Numbered from the stretch's first letter, positions 37,428 through 46,380 are shown. The stretch is 64,000 nucleotides of DNA from Erythrobacter sp. (GCA_019739335.1 CP073261.1:124001-188000); one strand, 5' to 3'. The notes: a model not told the origin generated them from the letters alone. Translations and numbers: made by a program.

Positions 37428-37447
37428 CGGTTCTATAGCGCGGAGAA

Positions 37448-37993
37448 ATGAGCACACCTGACGCCGACGCCCCCGAACAGATTGCCTGGCAAGGAGACTG
37501 GATCACCGCCAAGAAGCGCGGCCGGTGGGAATATGTCAGCCGCAAGGGCAACATCCGCGCGGCAGTGATCGTCGCGGTGGAAGACGGGCATATCATTCTC
37601 GTAGAACAATATCGGGTGGCGCTGGGATGCATGAGCCTTGAACTCCCCGCCGGACTAGTCGGCGACGACGCCGGCGGCGCTGACGACGATCCGCTGCGCG
37701 CTGCCAAGCGCGAACTGGAGGAAGAAACCGGCTATGCCGCTGCGCAGTGGGAAGTTGTGGGCGATTTCAACTCCTCCCCCGGGATGACCGACGAAGGCTT
37801 CACCCTGCTCAAGGCGACCGGCTTGACCAAGGTAGGGCCCGGCGGCGGAGTTGAGGAGGAAGATATTACAGTCCACCGGGTGGGCCTGGCGGATTTTCCG
37901 CAGGTCATTTCGGCCTTCCGCGCGCGCGGGGTGGGCATCGATACGCGGATGTTGCTCGCGCTCGGCCCGCACCTGCTGGGTGATGTTGCATGA
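37448..37993 (+). CDS. NUDIX hydrolase, ADP-ribose pyrophosphatase type
   Basis: A 181-residue Nudix enzyme. The Nudix box is GGADDDPLRAAKRELEEETG, with the REXXEE glutamates intact and an insertion before them. The upstream strand motif VEQYRVALGCMSLELPAGLVG matches ADP-ribose/sugar-nucleotide pyrophosphatases. The stop overlaps the panE start (ATGA). The natural substrate cannot be settled from sequence alone. Confidence 0.88.
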   Translation: MSTPDADAPEQIAWQGDWITAKKRGRWEYVSRKGNIRAAVIVAVEDGHIILVEQYRVALGCMSLELPAGLVGDDAGGADDDPLRAAKRELEEETGYAAAQWEVVGDFNSSPGMTDEGFTLLKATGLTKVGPGGGVEEEDITVHRVGLADFPQVISAFRARGVGIDTRMLLALGPHLLGDVA

Positions 37994-38907
37994 AAGTGCT
38001 GGTGCTGGGATCGGGCGCGATGGGGTGCCTGTTCGGCGCGGCCTTCCACCGCGCCGGCTGCGATGTGACGCTCGTGGATGTGAACGCCGAGCATGTCGGC
38101 GCGATCAATGTGCAGGGGCTGGAAGTCGATCTGCGCAGCGGCGTCGAACGCCTGCCGATCCGTGCCGCGATTCCGCCGGATATCAGCGAGCCGGTCGATC
38201 TGGTGATGGTGTTCACCAAGACCTTTCACACCCAGGCCGCGCTCGAAGGCATTGCCGCCGCCATCGGCGGGCACACGCACTTGCTCAGCCTCCAGAACGG
38301 GCTCGGCAATGACCGGCGACTGGCGGAGTTCGTTCCTGACGAGCGCGTGCTGGTTGGCGCGAGCATGTTGCCAAGCGACCTCGTCGGGCCGGGCCGCATC
38401 CGCAGTCATGGGGAAGGCTATTCCAAGCTTTACCCGGCGTTCAGCGGCGATCCCGCCTTTGCGGGGCAAGTTGCCGCCCTGCTCACTAAGGGCGGGCTTG
38501 AAACCGTGCTCGATCCACACATTCACGCCGGGATCTGGTCGAAGGCGATTTTCAACGCCACGATGAACCCGCTCTGCGCACTCACCCGCCGCACGCCGGG
38601 CTTCCTCGGTGCCAACCCCGAATCGCGCGCCACCATCACTGCTGCGGTGAACGAAGGCGTGGCGGTAGCGCGCGCCTGCGGGATCATGGTCGATCCGCAG
38701 CCGATCCATGACCTGACCGAAGTCAGCATGACCGATCATGCCGACCACGAACCTTCGATGCTGCAAGACCTCCACGCCCGCCGCCGCACCGAAGTCGATG
38801 CGATCAACGGGGCCATCGTTCAGGCGGGGCGCGAAGTGGGCGTGGTCGCGCCGGTCCTCGAAACGCTGTGGCATCTGGTCAAGCTGGAAGAAGCCAAGTT
38901 GGCCTGA
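37990..38907 (+). CDS. panE: Ketopantoate reductase family protein
   Basis: A 305-residue NADPH-dependent 2-dehydropantoate 2-reductase-type protein. The Rossmann motif is VLVLGSGAMGCLFGA, and LVMVFTKTFHTQAAL and SLQNGLGND carry the catalytic region. The C-terminal helical domain has WSKAIFNATMNPLCALT (conserved Lys and Asn) and DHADHEPSMLQDLHARRRTEVD. True PanE activity is likely but other 2-oxoacid substrates are possible. It is in an operon with the Nudix gene. Confidence 0.85.
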   Translation: MKVLVLGSGAMGCLFGAAFHRAGCDVTLVDVNAEHVGAINVQGLEVDLRSGVERLPIRAAIPPDISEPVDLVMVFTKTFHTQAALEGIAAAIGGHTHLLSLQNGLGNDRRLAEFVPDERVLVGASMLPSDLVGPGRIRSHGEGYSKLYPAFSGDPAFAGQVAALLTKGGLETVLDPHIHAGIWSKAIFNATMNPLCALTRRTPGFLGANPESRATITAAVNEGVAVARACGIMVDPQPIHDLTEVSMTDHADHEPSMLQDLHARRRTEVDAINGAIVQAGREVGVVAPVLETLWHLVKLEEAKLA

Positions 38908-38921
38908 TCCTGACTTGGACT

Positions 38922-38934
38922 TTGACTTTGTCCG
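38922..38934 (+). promoter_or_regulatory. TTGACTTTGTCCG element upstream of the LigE-like gene
   Basis: One of eight copies of the recurring TTGANYYTGYCC element. It ends 43 bp before the ATG at 38977. TTGACT could also serve as a -35, with TAGCAA at 38944-38949 as a weak -10. The core GAC-TTT-GTC is an inverted repeat, as for a dimeric DNA-binding protein. Confidence 0.45.
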
Positions 38935-38976
38935 CGCCGCCGCTAGCAAGCGCGCAGGAGAAGGGAGAGCCGCAAA

Positions 38977-39810
38977 ATGGCCGCTAACAACACCATCACC
39001 CTGTACGATTTGCAGGTGTCAACCGGGGCGACGATCAGCCCGTTCGTCTGGGCGACCAAGTTCGCGGTGGCGCACAAGGGCTTCGATCTGGACATTGTCG
39101 GTGGCGGCTTCACCGGAATCCTCGAGCGTACCGGCGGGAAGACCGAGCGGCTGCCTGCGATTGTCGATGACGGCCAATGGGTGCTCGATAGCTGGGGTAT
39201 CGTCGAATATCTCGACGCGACATATCCCGATCGCCCAGCGCTGATCCCCCACGAAAGCGTGGCGGTGATGACGCGGGCGCTGGATGCGTGGTTCTGGCCC
39301 GCTGCGGTAGGCCCGTGGATGCGCAGTTACTGTGCCGATTACCGCAACGTCTGCTTCGAGCATGACAGGGACTACGTTACCAGTTCGCGCGAAGTGATGC
39401 TGGGCGGCAGGCTGGAGGACTTGCAGGCCGGGCGCGCGGATCGCCTGCCCGCGATTTCCGCCGCGCTGGAGCCGCTGCGGGTGGCGCTGCGCGAAGCGGA
39501 TTTCCTCGGCGGCGCTTCGCCCAACTACGCCGATTACCGGATCATCGGCAGCTTCCTCTGGCTCGCCTCACTGGCGCAGGTTCCGGCGCTGGCGGCGGAC
39601 GATCCCCTGCGCGGCTGGATCGAGCGGGTATGCGCGCTCTTTGGCGGGCTTGGCCAGCATCCGGGCCTGTTCAACCTTTACGGACTGGAGGAGCGCCCCG
39701 GCGATCCGCCTTTGTTCAATCGCGACCCCGGCAAGGGCGGGATTTACAAGCGCAACACCGGCCCCGCTTCGACGCAGGCGGAAACGGCGATGATTGCGCG
39801 CAATGGCTGA
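38977..39810 (+). CDS. LigE-like glutathione S-transferase (beta-etherase type)
   Basis: A 277-residue GST that closely resembles sphingomonad LigE/LigP beta-etherases, which split the beta-aryl ether bond of lignin dimers with glutathione. Shared segments, from memory of LigE, are NNTITLYDLQ, GGFTGILERTGG, IVDDGQWVLDSWGIVEYLD, RDYVTSSRE, RLEDLQAGRADRLP and DDPLRGWIERV. The thioredoxin-fold N-terminal domain (to ~85) and helical C-terminal domain are complete. Its stop overlaps the next gene. Whether it acts on lignin ethers or another GSH-dependent substrate is open. Confidence 0.85.
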   Translation: MAANNTITLYDLQVSTGATISPFVWATKFAVAHKGFDLDIVGGGFTGILERTGGKTERLPAIVDDGQWVLDSWGIVEYLDATYPDRPALIPHESVAVMTRALDAWFWPAAVGPWMRSYCADYRNVCFEHDRDYVTSSREVMLGGRLEDLQAGRADRLPAISAALEPLRVALREADFLGGASPNYADYRIIGSFLWLASLAQVPALAADDPLRGWIERVCALFGGLGQHPGLFNLYGLEERPGDPPLFNRDPGKGGIYKRNTGPASTQAETAMIARNG

Positions 39811-40768
39811 TCGCCTGCGTGTCCTCGTCACCCGGCGCTGGCCCGAAAAGGTCGAGCGGACGCTTGCCGCGCATTTCGACGCGGTGTTCAATCCGTTCGA
39901 CAAGCCGTTGAGCCAGCAGGAGCTGGCTAGTGCGATGGGCGCATTCGATGTGCTCTGCCCGACGGTCTCGGACCGGATAGATGCGGGGGTGATCGCGGGC
40001 GGAAGCCGGTGCAGGCTGATCGCGAACTATGGTGTGGGCTACGATCATATCGACCTGGCGGCGGCGAAGGGAAAGGGGATTGCTGTCTCCAACACACCCG
40101 GCGTGCTGACCGATGCGACGGCCGATCTGACGCTCACGTTGATGCTGATGGCCACCCGCCGCGCGGGAGAAGGCGAGCGCGAATTGCGTGCCGGAAAGTG
40201 GTCCGGCTGGCGACCGACACATCTGGTCGGGGCGAGCCTGCGCGACAAAGTTCTGGGCGTGGTCGGCTTCGGGCGGATCGGGCAGGCGGTAGCCGCGCGG
40301 GCCAGGCACGGGTTCGGGATGCGAATTGCTTATTATGCGCGGCAGGAAAGTGCGGAAGGGGCCGCGCTGGAGGCGCAGTTTTGCCCTGATCTCAACGCCC
40401 TCCTAGCCCTCTCGGATGTGGTTTCGCTGCACGTCCCCGGCGGGGCAGCAACTGCGAACCTGATCGACGCATCAGCCCTCTCGGCAATGAAGCGCGGCAG
40501 CTACCTCATCAACACCGCGCGCGGCGGGGTGGTGGATCACGATGCGCTGGCGGCGGCGCTGCAATCGGGCCAGCTGGCAGGCGCAGGGCTGGACGTTTAC
40601 CCGCACGAACCGCAGGTTCCCCCTTCCCTGCTCGCGCTCGAAAACGTGGTCCTGCTGCCGCACCTTGGCAGCGCCACGGCGGAAACCCGCGAGGCGATGG
40701 GAATGCGCGCGCTGGCGAATGTGGAGGCTTTCGCGAACGGCGAGGATTTGCCAGATCGCGTCGCATGA
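39803..40768 (+). CDS. D-2-hydroxyacid dehydrogenase (glyoxylate/hydroxypyruvate reductase type)
   Basis: A 321-residue NAD(P)-dependent enzyme. The Rossmann motif is VGFGRIGQAVAARA, and the catalytic Arg, Glu and His are in NTARGGVVDHDAL, DVYPHEPQ and LLPHLGSATAE. VGYDHIDLAAAKGKGIAVSNTPG is typical of this group. The ATG at 39803 overlaps the end of the LigE-like gene. With the glycerate kinase next to it, hydroxypyruvate to glycerate is the best guess for its reaction. Confidence 0.88.
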   Translation: MADRLRVLVTRRWPEKVERTLAAHFDAVFNPFDKPLSQQELASAMGAFDVLCPTVSDRIDAGVIAGGSRCRLIANYGVGYDHIDLAAAKGKGIAVSNTPGVLTDATADLTLTLMLMATRRAGEGERELRAGKWSGWRPTHLVGASLRDKVLGVVGFGRIGQAVAARARHGFGMRIAYYARQESAEGAALEAQFCPDLNALLALSDVVSLHVPGGAATANLIDASALSAMKRGSYLINTARGGVVDHDALAAALQSGQLAGAGLDVYPHEPQVPPSLLALENVVLLPHLGSATAETREAMGMRALANVEAFANGEDLPDRVA

Positions 40769-41613
40769 GTGACCCTATTGCCGAGCTGATCGCCGCCGAA
40801 CGCCTCCCCGCCGATTACCGCAAGGTGGTGGAACAGCACTGGCAACCACTCGCCACCCAGATCGCCCGCAATGCGACCAGCCGGAGTCCGCTGATTGTCG
40901 GGATCAATGGCGCGCAGGGGAGCGGCAAGACAACCGTCTGCCGGTTCCTCGAAGTGCTACTCCGGCAACGATCCTTACGCGCCGTCACCCTCTCGCTCGA
41001 CGATCTCTACCTCACCCATGCCGAGCGGCTGCAACTGGCCGCCGAAGTCCACCCGCTTTTCGCGACACGCGGGGTGCCGGGAACCCACGCCGTCGCCCTC
41101 GCCTTCAGCATCATCGAGGACGTGCTGGCAGGCCGCGCGTTCGAAATTCCGCGCTTCGAAAAGGCCTTTGACGATCGCGCGAACGATGTCACTCGCGTCA
41201 CCGGCCCAGTGGACGTGCTGCTGTTCGAAGGCTGGTGCGTCGGCGCCGCGCCGCAGCCGCCGGAAAAGCTCAAGCGCCCGATCAATGTGCTGGAGGCAGA
41301 GGAAGACCGCGACGGAGTGTGGCGCACCCTCGTCAACCACTGGCTGGGCGAGGACTATGCCAGGCTGTTCCGCCTGCTCGACATGCTGGTGATGCTGAAG
41401 GTGGACAGCTTCGATGCCGTGCTCGCCAACCGGCGGTTGCAGGAACAGAAGCTGGCCGATCTCAATCCGGTGGGCACCGGCCTGCTCGACGAGGAAGAGC
41501 TGGTCCGCTTCATCTCGCACTACGAGCGGCTGACGCGGCACATGCTGGCCGAAATGCCCGCGCGGGCTGATGTGTTGATCGAAATCGGAGCGGATCAGCG
41601 CCCCAGAGATTGA
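40765..41613 (+). CDS. D-glycerate kinase-like P-loop kinase
   Basis: A 282-residue P-loop kinase related to plant-type glycerate 3-kinase. Walker A is GINGAQGSGKTTVCRFL (residues ~47-63), and Walker B/catalytic segments are VTLSLDDLYLTHAERLQLA and VLLFEGWCVGA. The C-terminal half carries the lid and an acidic dimer region. It overlaps the hydroxyacid dehydrogenase by 4 bp, so the pair could turn hydroxypyruvate into 3-phosphoglycerate. The element TTGACTTTGCCCG overlaps its stop codon. Confidence 0.8.
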   Translation: MSDPIAELIAAERLPADYRKVVEQHWQPLATQIARNATSRSPLIVGINGAQGSGKTTVCRFLEVLLRQRSLRAVTLSLDDLYLTHAERLQLAAEVHPLFATRGVPGTHAVALAFSIIEDVLAGRAFEIPRFEKAFDDRANDVTRVTGPVDVLLFEGWCVGAAPQPPEKLKRPINVLEAEEDRDGVWRTLVNHWLGEDYARLFRLLDMLVMLKVDSFDAVLANRRLQEQKLADLNPVGTGLLDEEELVRFISHYERLTRHMLAEMPARADVLIEIGADQRPRD

Positions 41614-41622
41614 CTTTGCCCG
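41610..41622 (+). promoter_or_regulatory. TTGACTTTGCCCG element upstream of the PQQ-VOC gene
   Basis: Copy of the recurring element overlapping the stop of the glycerate kinase gene. The core ends 69 bp before the GTG start at 41691. It may act as a -35 or an operator for the PQQ-VOC dehydrogenase gene. Confidence 0.4.
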
Positions 41623-41690
41623 ATAGACTCGCGGGCTCTCCCTGCCTATCACTCCCGTGCTGCCCGCTGCGCAGCGGAGGAGGAAAGCCA

Positions 41691-44543
41691 GTGATTATCC
41701 GCTCCAGACGGTCCTTGGCCGTGCTCGCCCTGCTGCTCACCACCTCTGTCGGTGCGCAGGAGGTTCCCGCTGGCGACTGGCCGCTCTATGCGCGCGATGC
41801 GGGCGGGCAGCGGTATGTTCCGCTCGAACAGATCGACCGCGCGAATGTCGATCAGCTCGAACGCGCGTGGGAATTCCGTCTTCGCCCTGACGGCGGCGGG
41901 CTGGTGCTGGCGGGCACGGTGCCGGTGGTGGTCGATGGCGTGATGTACCTGCCCCTCGGCGATGCGGTGGTGGCGCTGGAAGCGCACACCGGGCGCGAGC
42001 TTTGGCGGCACCAAGTGACGGGCACCACGGTGCGCCGCCATGTCGCTTACTGGCCGGGCGATGGCGAACACGGTGCACGGCTGTTCTACAACGGCGGCAA
42101 CGAGATCGTCGCCATCAGTGCGGAAACGGGCGAACTGGTCGCGAGCTTCGGCGACAACGGTCGCACGCCATTCGACGTGCGCTATTCCTACTCGCCCTCG
42201 ATCTTCCGCGATGTGCTGGTGATCGGCGCTTCCACCCCGGAAGTCTCGACCGGGCCACTGGGCAACACCCGCGCCTTCAGCGCTGTCACCGGCGAGATGC
42301 TGTGGAGCTTCAACACCGTGCCCCAGCCGGGCGAGGTCGGGCACGAAACATGGCTCGACGACGGCTGGCGGAACCGCCCCGGCAACAACATGTGGGTCTG
42401 GTATTCCACCTTCGACGAGGAAACCGGCCTGCTGTTCATGACGCTCGGCAGCCCCGCGCCCAATTACTACGGCGGGGACCGACCGGGGGACAACCTGTTC
42501 GGCAACTCGGTGCTAGCCGTCGATCTGCAATCCGGCGAGTACCGCTGGCACTTCCAGACCATCCACCACGACCTGTGGGACTGGGACCTGCCCGCCCCGC
42601 CGGTGCTGGTGGATGTGACGGTAAACGGCGAGACGATCCCTGCCCTCTCTCAAACGGGCAAGCCGGGGCTGATGTACATCCTCGACCGCCGCACCGGGGA
42701 GCCGGTTCACGGCGTGGAGGAACACTTGGTCGCCGCCGCCGATGTTCCCGGCGAATGGTATTCCCCCACCCAGCCGATCCCCACCGCGCCCGCCCCGCTC
42801 AGCCGGATGTGGTGGAATCCCACCGATGTGGTGACGGTGGGCGACACCACTGCCGAACATGCCGCCGCCTGCCGCGCCTTGCTCGACAGCTACGGCGGCA
42901 CCTTCTTCAACGCCGGACCGTTCACCCCGTTCTTCCTGCACGAAGAGGGCGATCCTCCGCGCGCAAGCATCAACCTGCCGCACAACGGCGGCTCCAACTG
43001 GGGCGGCAGCGCGGTCGATCCGCGAACGGGCTATGTCTTCATCAACACGACCGAAAGCGGCTCGATCGGCTGGATCGAGGCGCGTGATCCGGACGGGAAC
43101 TACGGGCGCGGGGCCGAGGGATCGACCCAGCCCTACGATCGCGGATCGCTGAGCGGACCGGGGGCGTACTCCTCCTTTTCCGCCAGCTTCACCGCCGAGG
43201 ATGGCACCCGCGTCACCCTCCCCTGCATCCGCCCGCCATGGGGCCGGTTGCTGGCGGTGGACGCGAACAGCGGGGAAATCGCTTGGGCGAGCAATCTCGG
43301 CACCACGCCGCAGCTGGGTCCGGAGCGGGCCAATACCGGATCGAACAATACCTTCGGCGGACCGATGGTGACGGCGGGCGGGCTGGTGTTCATCGGCGCG
43401 ACCGACGACCGGATGTTCCGCGCCTTCGATTCCGCCAGTGGTGAGCTGGTGTGGCAGGAGGAGCTCGAATACGCCGCGAACACCATTCCGATGAGCTATC
43501 TCGGCAGCGACGGGCGGCAGTATCTGGCCGTGGTCGCCGCCGGATCGGGCTTCGGCCCGCCGCTGATGGGGCCGCAGGGGCCGCGCAACAATGAGAGCCT
43601 GATCGTCTGGGCCTTATCGGAAGAAAGCGCGCAGGTCCGCACGCCGGAAGGCGCGCTGCTCGATACGTCGGGCGATCTTGCCTATGCGCCGGGGGAACTG
43701 AGCGAGGCGCAATTGCAGGAAAGCAACCGCGCGCTGTACACGCAGGATTCGATGAACGTGTTCCGCCGCTTCCCGCGCGAGGTGACAGCGGACATGGTGC
43801 GGTTCTACACCGAGGCACTGGCGCTGCGTTCGCTCAATCCGATCCAGTTGACCAGCACCCAGCAGATGATCCTGACCGGAGTGGGCAGCGGGCAGGTGAA
43901 GCTCTCGGCTGGGCAGCAGGGGGATCGCAGTTACGATCTCTCCGGCGGCGTGACCGGCGGCACCGGCATCCGCTACCTGCGTTTCACCTTTCCCGATGCG
44001 GGCGTGGTGGCAGAGCGGTTTGTCGCGGCCGGGCTTCCCGCCCCGCAGTTCGTTACCTTGGCGGATGGTTCGCAAGTAGCGACGCTCACCGATCCTGCCG
44101 GACTGACCATCGAGATTGCGATCTTGCCCGGCGCGTCAGACCATTCGGACGATGGCGTTGGCGTAGGCATCGCCGTCTCAGACCTCGCCACCAGCCGCGT
44201 ATTCTATCGCGATTTTGTCGGGCTGGACGAAGGCGCGGCGAGTGAGGCGACGCATCTGGGCGTGACCCGCCATCCCTTCCGCCATGCCGAAACGACGCTC
44301 TGGCTGCACGAAGTCGGCCCCGGTCTGCCGGGGGACACCGGTAGCTCGGGGATTCAGTATGTGGTGAACGACGCCGCGCTGGCGGCGGCCCGCGGGGACT
44401 ATCGCGGGGTGGCGGTGGAAACTCCGCTCAACCGGCTGACCGGGTTCGACCTGACAACTGTCTGGCTCAACGATCCGGATGGCGTGACCAATTACTTCGC
44501 GCAGGTGGGGCCGAACTCAAGGACGGCGCGCGGCGAGAACTGA
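41691..44543 (+). CDS. PQQ-dependent dehydrogenase fused to a C-terminal VOC domain
   Basis: A 950-residue exported protein. The signal peptide (ending VGA) is followed by an eight-blade quinoprotein propeller, with Trp-docking repeats such as VVALEAHTGRELWRHQVTG, FSAVTGEMLWSFNTVP and FRAFDSASGELVWQEELEY. The PQQ-site segment HHDLWDWDLPAPPVL is present. No CXXCH heme site is present, so electrons must go to an external cytochrome. From about residue 690 to the end lies a tandem VOC (glyoxalase/bleomycin-resistance) module (TADMVRFYTEALALRSL, IAVSDLATSRVFYRDFVGL). GTG at 41691 has GGAGGAGGAAAG upstream. The substrate is unknown. Confidence 0.85.
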   Translation: MIIRSRRSLAVLALLLTTSVGAQEVPAGDWPLYARDAGGQRYVPLEQIDRANVDQLERAWEFRLRPDGGGLVLAGTVPVVVDGVMYLPLGDAVVALEAHTGRELWRHQVTGTTVRRHVAYWPGDGEHGARLFYNGGNEIVAISAETGELVASFGDNGRTPFDVRYSYSPSIFRDVLVIGASTPEVSTGPLGNTRAFSAVTGEMLWSFNTVPQPGEVGHETWLDDGWRNRPGNNMWVWYSTFDEETGLLFMTLGSPAPNYYGGDRPGDNLFGNSVLAVDLQSGEYRWHFQTIHHDLWDWDLPAPPVLVDVTVNGETIPALSQTGKPGLMYILDRRTGEPVHGVEEHLVAAADVPGEWYSPTQPIPTAPAPLSRMWWNPTDVVTVGDTTAEHAAACRALLDSYGGTFFNAGPFTPFFLHEEGDPPRASINLPHNGGSNWGGSAVDPRTGYVFINTTESGSIGWIEARDPDGNYGRGAEGSTQPYDRGSLSGPGAYSSFSASFTAEDGTRVTLPCIRPPWGRLLAVDANSGEIAWASNLGTTPQLGPERANTGSNNTFGGPMVTAGGLVFIGATDDRMFRAFDSASGELVWQEELEYAANTIPMSYLGSDGRQYLAVVAAGSGFGPPLMGPQGPRNNESLIVWALSEESAQVRTPEGALLDTSGDLAYAPGELSEAQLQESNRALYTQDSMNVFRRFPREVTADMVRFYTEALALRSLNPIQLTSTQQMILTGVGSGQVKLSAGQQGDRSYDLSGGVTGGTGIRYLRFTFPDAGVVAERFVAAGLPAPQFVTLADGSQVATLTDPAGLTIEIAILPGASDHSDDGVGVGIAVSDLATSRVFYRDFVGLDEGAASEATHLGVTRHPFRHAETTLWLHEVGPGLPGDTGSSGIQYVVNDAALAAARGDYRGVAVETPLNRLTGFDLTTVWLNDPDGVTNYFAQVGPNSRTARGEN

Positions 44544-44550
44544 AACGAAA

Positions 44551-44572
44551 AAGGGGGCCGCAAAGCCCCCTT
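44551..44572. terminator. Bidirectional terminator between convergent genes
   Basis: AAGGGGGC (44551-44558) pairs perfectly with GCCCCCTT (44565-44572) around a CGCAAA loop, with A-rich sequence before it and TTCCGCTTTC after it. It lies between the PQQ-VOC gene and the cytochrome gene that converge here and can act in both directions. Confidence 0.7.
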
Positions 44573-44596
44573 CCGCTTTCTAAATGTCTCGGGCGA

Positions 44597-44998
44597 TCAT
44601 TCGGCCTTGGCTTCTACGATATAGCGGGCCAGCGTATCGATCTCTTCCTCTGTCACCATCCCGCCGAAGCTGGGCATCGCGCCCTGCCCGTTGCTGATGA
44701 TCTGGGTGACATATTCGACGCTCAGCCCATCGTTGCCGTCCAGCGCCGGACCGATATGGCCATTCCCGCCCGCATCGGCCATTACGTGGCAGGCGCCGCA
44801 GCTATAGGTGGCGAAAACCTGGCGGCTGGCGGCGATCTGCTCGGCCGTCAGTGGCTCGACATCGCCTGCACCGTCATGCGCATGGGCGGAATGATCGTGC
44901 TCCTGCGCAATCGCACCGTAGAGCGGCACGGCCAGTGCCGCTGCGCCCAGCGCCATCAGCGCACCCTTGCCCCAGTTGTTCGCCACATTCGCCATCAT
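44597..44998 (-). CDS. Membrane-anchored or exported monoheme cytochrome c
   Basis: A 133-residue class I c-type cytochrome. An N-terminal hydrophobic segment (GALMALGAAALAVPLYGAI) precedes a His/Asp-rich linker. CGACH at 67-71 binds heme, and MPSFGGM supplies the distal methionine. The start at 44998 has AAAGG 5 bp upstream. It sits tail to tail with the PQQ-VOC gene and could take electrons from that quinoprotein. It is divergent from the second cytochrome gene. Confidence 0.85.
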   Translation of the reverse strand: MMANVANNWGKGALMALGAAALAVPLYGAIAQEHDHSAHAHDGAGDVEPLTAEQIAASRQVFATYSCGACHVMADAGGNGHIGPALDGNDGLSVEYVTQIISNGQGAMPSFGGMVTEEEIDTLARYIVEAKAE

Positions 44999-45051
44999 CA
45001 AAGCCTTTCGATCCGGTAGGGCCAATTCCGCAGAAATTGGCATCAGTCAAT

Positions 45052-45065
45052 TTGCATTCTATCAA
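45052..45065. promoter_or_regulatory. Possible FNR/Anr-type site between two cytochrome genes
   Basis: TTGCA-TTCT-ATCAA resembles the FNR box TTGAT-N4-ATCAA: the right half is perfect, the left half matches three of five bases, and the spacer is exactly 4 bp. It lies in the 193-bp space between divergent cytochrome genes, next to a perfect 7-bp inverted repeat GCCAATT/AATTGGC at 45021-45041. Oxygen-responsive control of the flanking genes would make sense but is inference. Confidence 0.3.
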
Positions 45066-45191
45066 GGACAAGGTTTACCGCGCATTTACGCAGGTGTCAC
45101 GGCATGTAAAAAACTGGACATTGTCAACAAGCGCGCCCATTATCAGCCGCAGGCCAGCCTGACAAGCCGCCTTTCCCCAAGGATAACCGCC

Positions 45192-45689
45192 ATGAAGCCG
45201 GACACAATCATCCTCGCCTGCGCCCTGCTCGCACTCGCCGCCTGCGCCGAAGAAGCGCCGGAAACGCCGCTCGGCACCCCGCAGCAGTTGATGGCCAATC
45301 ATGTCCAGCCCGCTGCCGATATATACTGGGGATCAGTGAAGTACGAAAGCGAGCTGATGCCCGACGGCACGGTTGAGGAACGCGATATTCGCCCGCAGAC
45401 CGATGCCGAATGGGAAGCTGTGCGCGCTTCGGCGGAGCGGCTGGGCGAACTGGGTGAAGTGCTGGGGAGTCCCGCCTATACCTATGGGCGAGGAGCCGAC
45501 TGGCACGCCTATGCGCAGGGGCTGGTCGATGCCGCTGCCCGCGCCGAAGCCGCTGCCGTGGCGAAGGACCCGGAGGCGGTGTTTGCCGAGGGCGGGACGG
45601 TCTACAACGTCTGCCGCGCCTGCCACCAGATGTATCCGCCCGAAGTCCTGCCCGAAGGCATGACGGTAGATGATCTCGCAGAAAGCTGA
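45192..45689 (+). CDS. Lipoprotein cytochrome c' / c556-like
   Basis: A 165-residue protein with a lipoprotein signal (ALAAC at ~14-18). Its single heme motif CRACH lies near the C-terminus (141-145), as in four-helix cytochromes c'. The rest is helical (WEAVRASAERLGELGEVLG, AQGLVDAAARAEAAAVA). AAGGA is 9 bp before the ATG. It overlaps the HupE-like gene by 20 bp and begins a three-gene operon. Confidence 0.78.
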   Translation: MKPDTIILACALLALAACAEEAPETPLGTPQQLMANHVQPAADIYWGSVKYESELMPDGTVEERDIRPQTDAEWEAVRASAERLGELGEVLGSPAYTYGRGADWHAYAQGLVDAAARAEAAAVAKDPEAVFAEGGTVYNVCRACHQMYPPEVLPEGMTVDDLAES

Positions 45690-46380
45690 TCCCGCGCCCA
45701 ACCTGCGCCCGCTCGCCTGCGCGCTGGCGCTCTGCGTCCTGCTGATCGCCGCCCCTGCCTTTGCGCACGATGTGGCCGAAGGGGACAAGGCCTTCGTCCA
45801 GTCCACCGACGGCCCCGCGGTGATCCCGTTCCTCTATCTCGGCGCCAAGCACATGGTGACCGGGTACGATCACATTGCCTTCCTTGTCGGGGTGGTGTTC
45901 TTCCTCACCCGGCTGAAGGACGTGGTGCTCTACGTCTCGATGTTTACGCTCGGCCATTCGCTCACTCTGCTCGGGGGAGTCCTGCTCGGCGTGGGCGCGA
46001 ATGCCTTCATCATTGATGCGATCATCGGCCTGTCGGTGGTGTACAAAGGGGTCGAAAACGTGGGCGGCTTCGCCCGGATCGGCTGGCGCTTCGATACCCG
46101 CGTGGCGGTGCTGATCTTCGGGCTGTTCCACGGGCTGGGACTGGCGACCAAGGTGATGGACCTGGAGATGTCGCCCAACGGGCTGCTCACCAACCTGATC
46201 GCCTTCAATGTCGGGGTCGAACTGGGGCAAGTGATCGTGCTGACGCTGGTAGTGCTCCTGCTCGGCGCGTGGCGGCATTCGGCCAGTTTCAAGCGCTACG
46301 CATTCGCCGCCAATGTGGCTCTCATCATGGTCGGGCTTGCGCTGACCGCCTATCAAATTGCAGGATATCTCTCGTCATGA
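45670..46380 (+). CDS. HupE/UreJ-type membrane protein
   Basis: A 236-residue membrane protein with a signal peptide (ending AFA, then HDVAEGD) and about six helices. The HupE/UreJ signature is visible in YLGAKHMVTGYDHIAFLVG, FTLGHSLTLLGG and IFGLFHGLGLAT, with conserved histidines that could bind a metal such as nickel or cobalt. No hydrogenase or urease genes are nearby, so a role in metal supply for another enzyme is possible. It overlaps both neighbours. Confidence 0.82.
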   Translation: MISQKADPAPNLRPLACALALCVLLIAAPAFAHDVAEGDKAFVQSTDGPAVIPFLYLGAKHMVTGYDHIAFLVGVVFFLTRLKDVVLYVSMFTLGHSLTLLGGVLLGVGANAFIIDAIIGLSVVYKGVENVGGFARIGWRFDTRVAVLIFGLFHGLGLATKVMDLEMSPNGLLTNLIAFNVGVELGQVIVLTLVVLLLGAWRHSASFKRYAFAANVALIMVGLALTAYQIAGYLSS

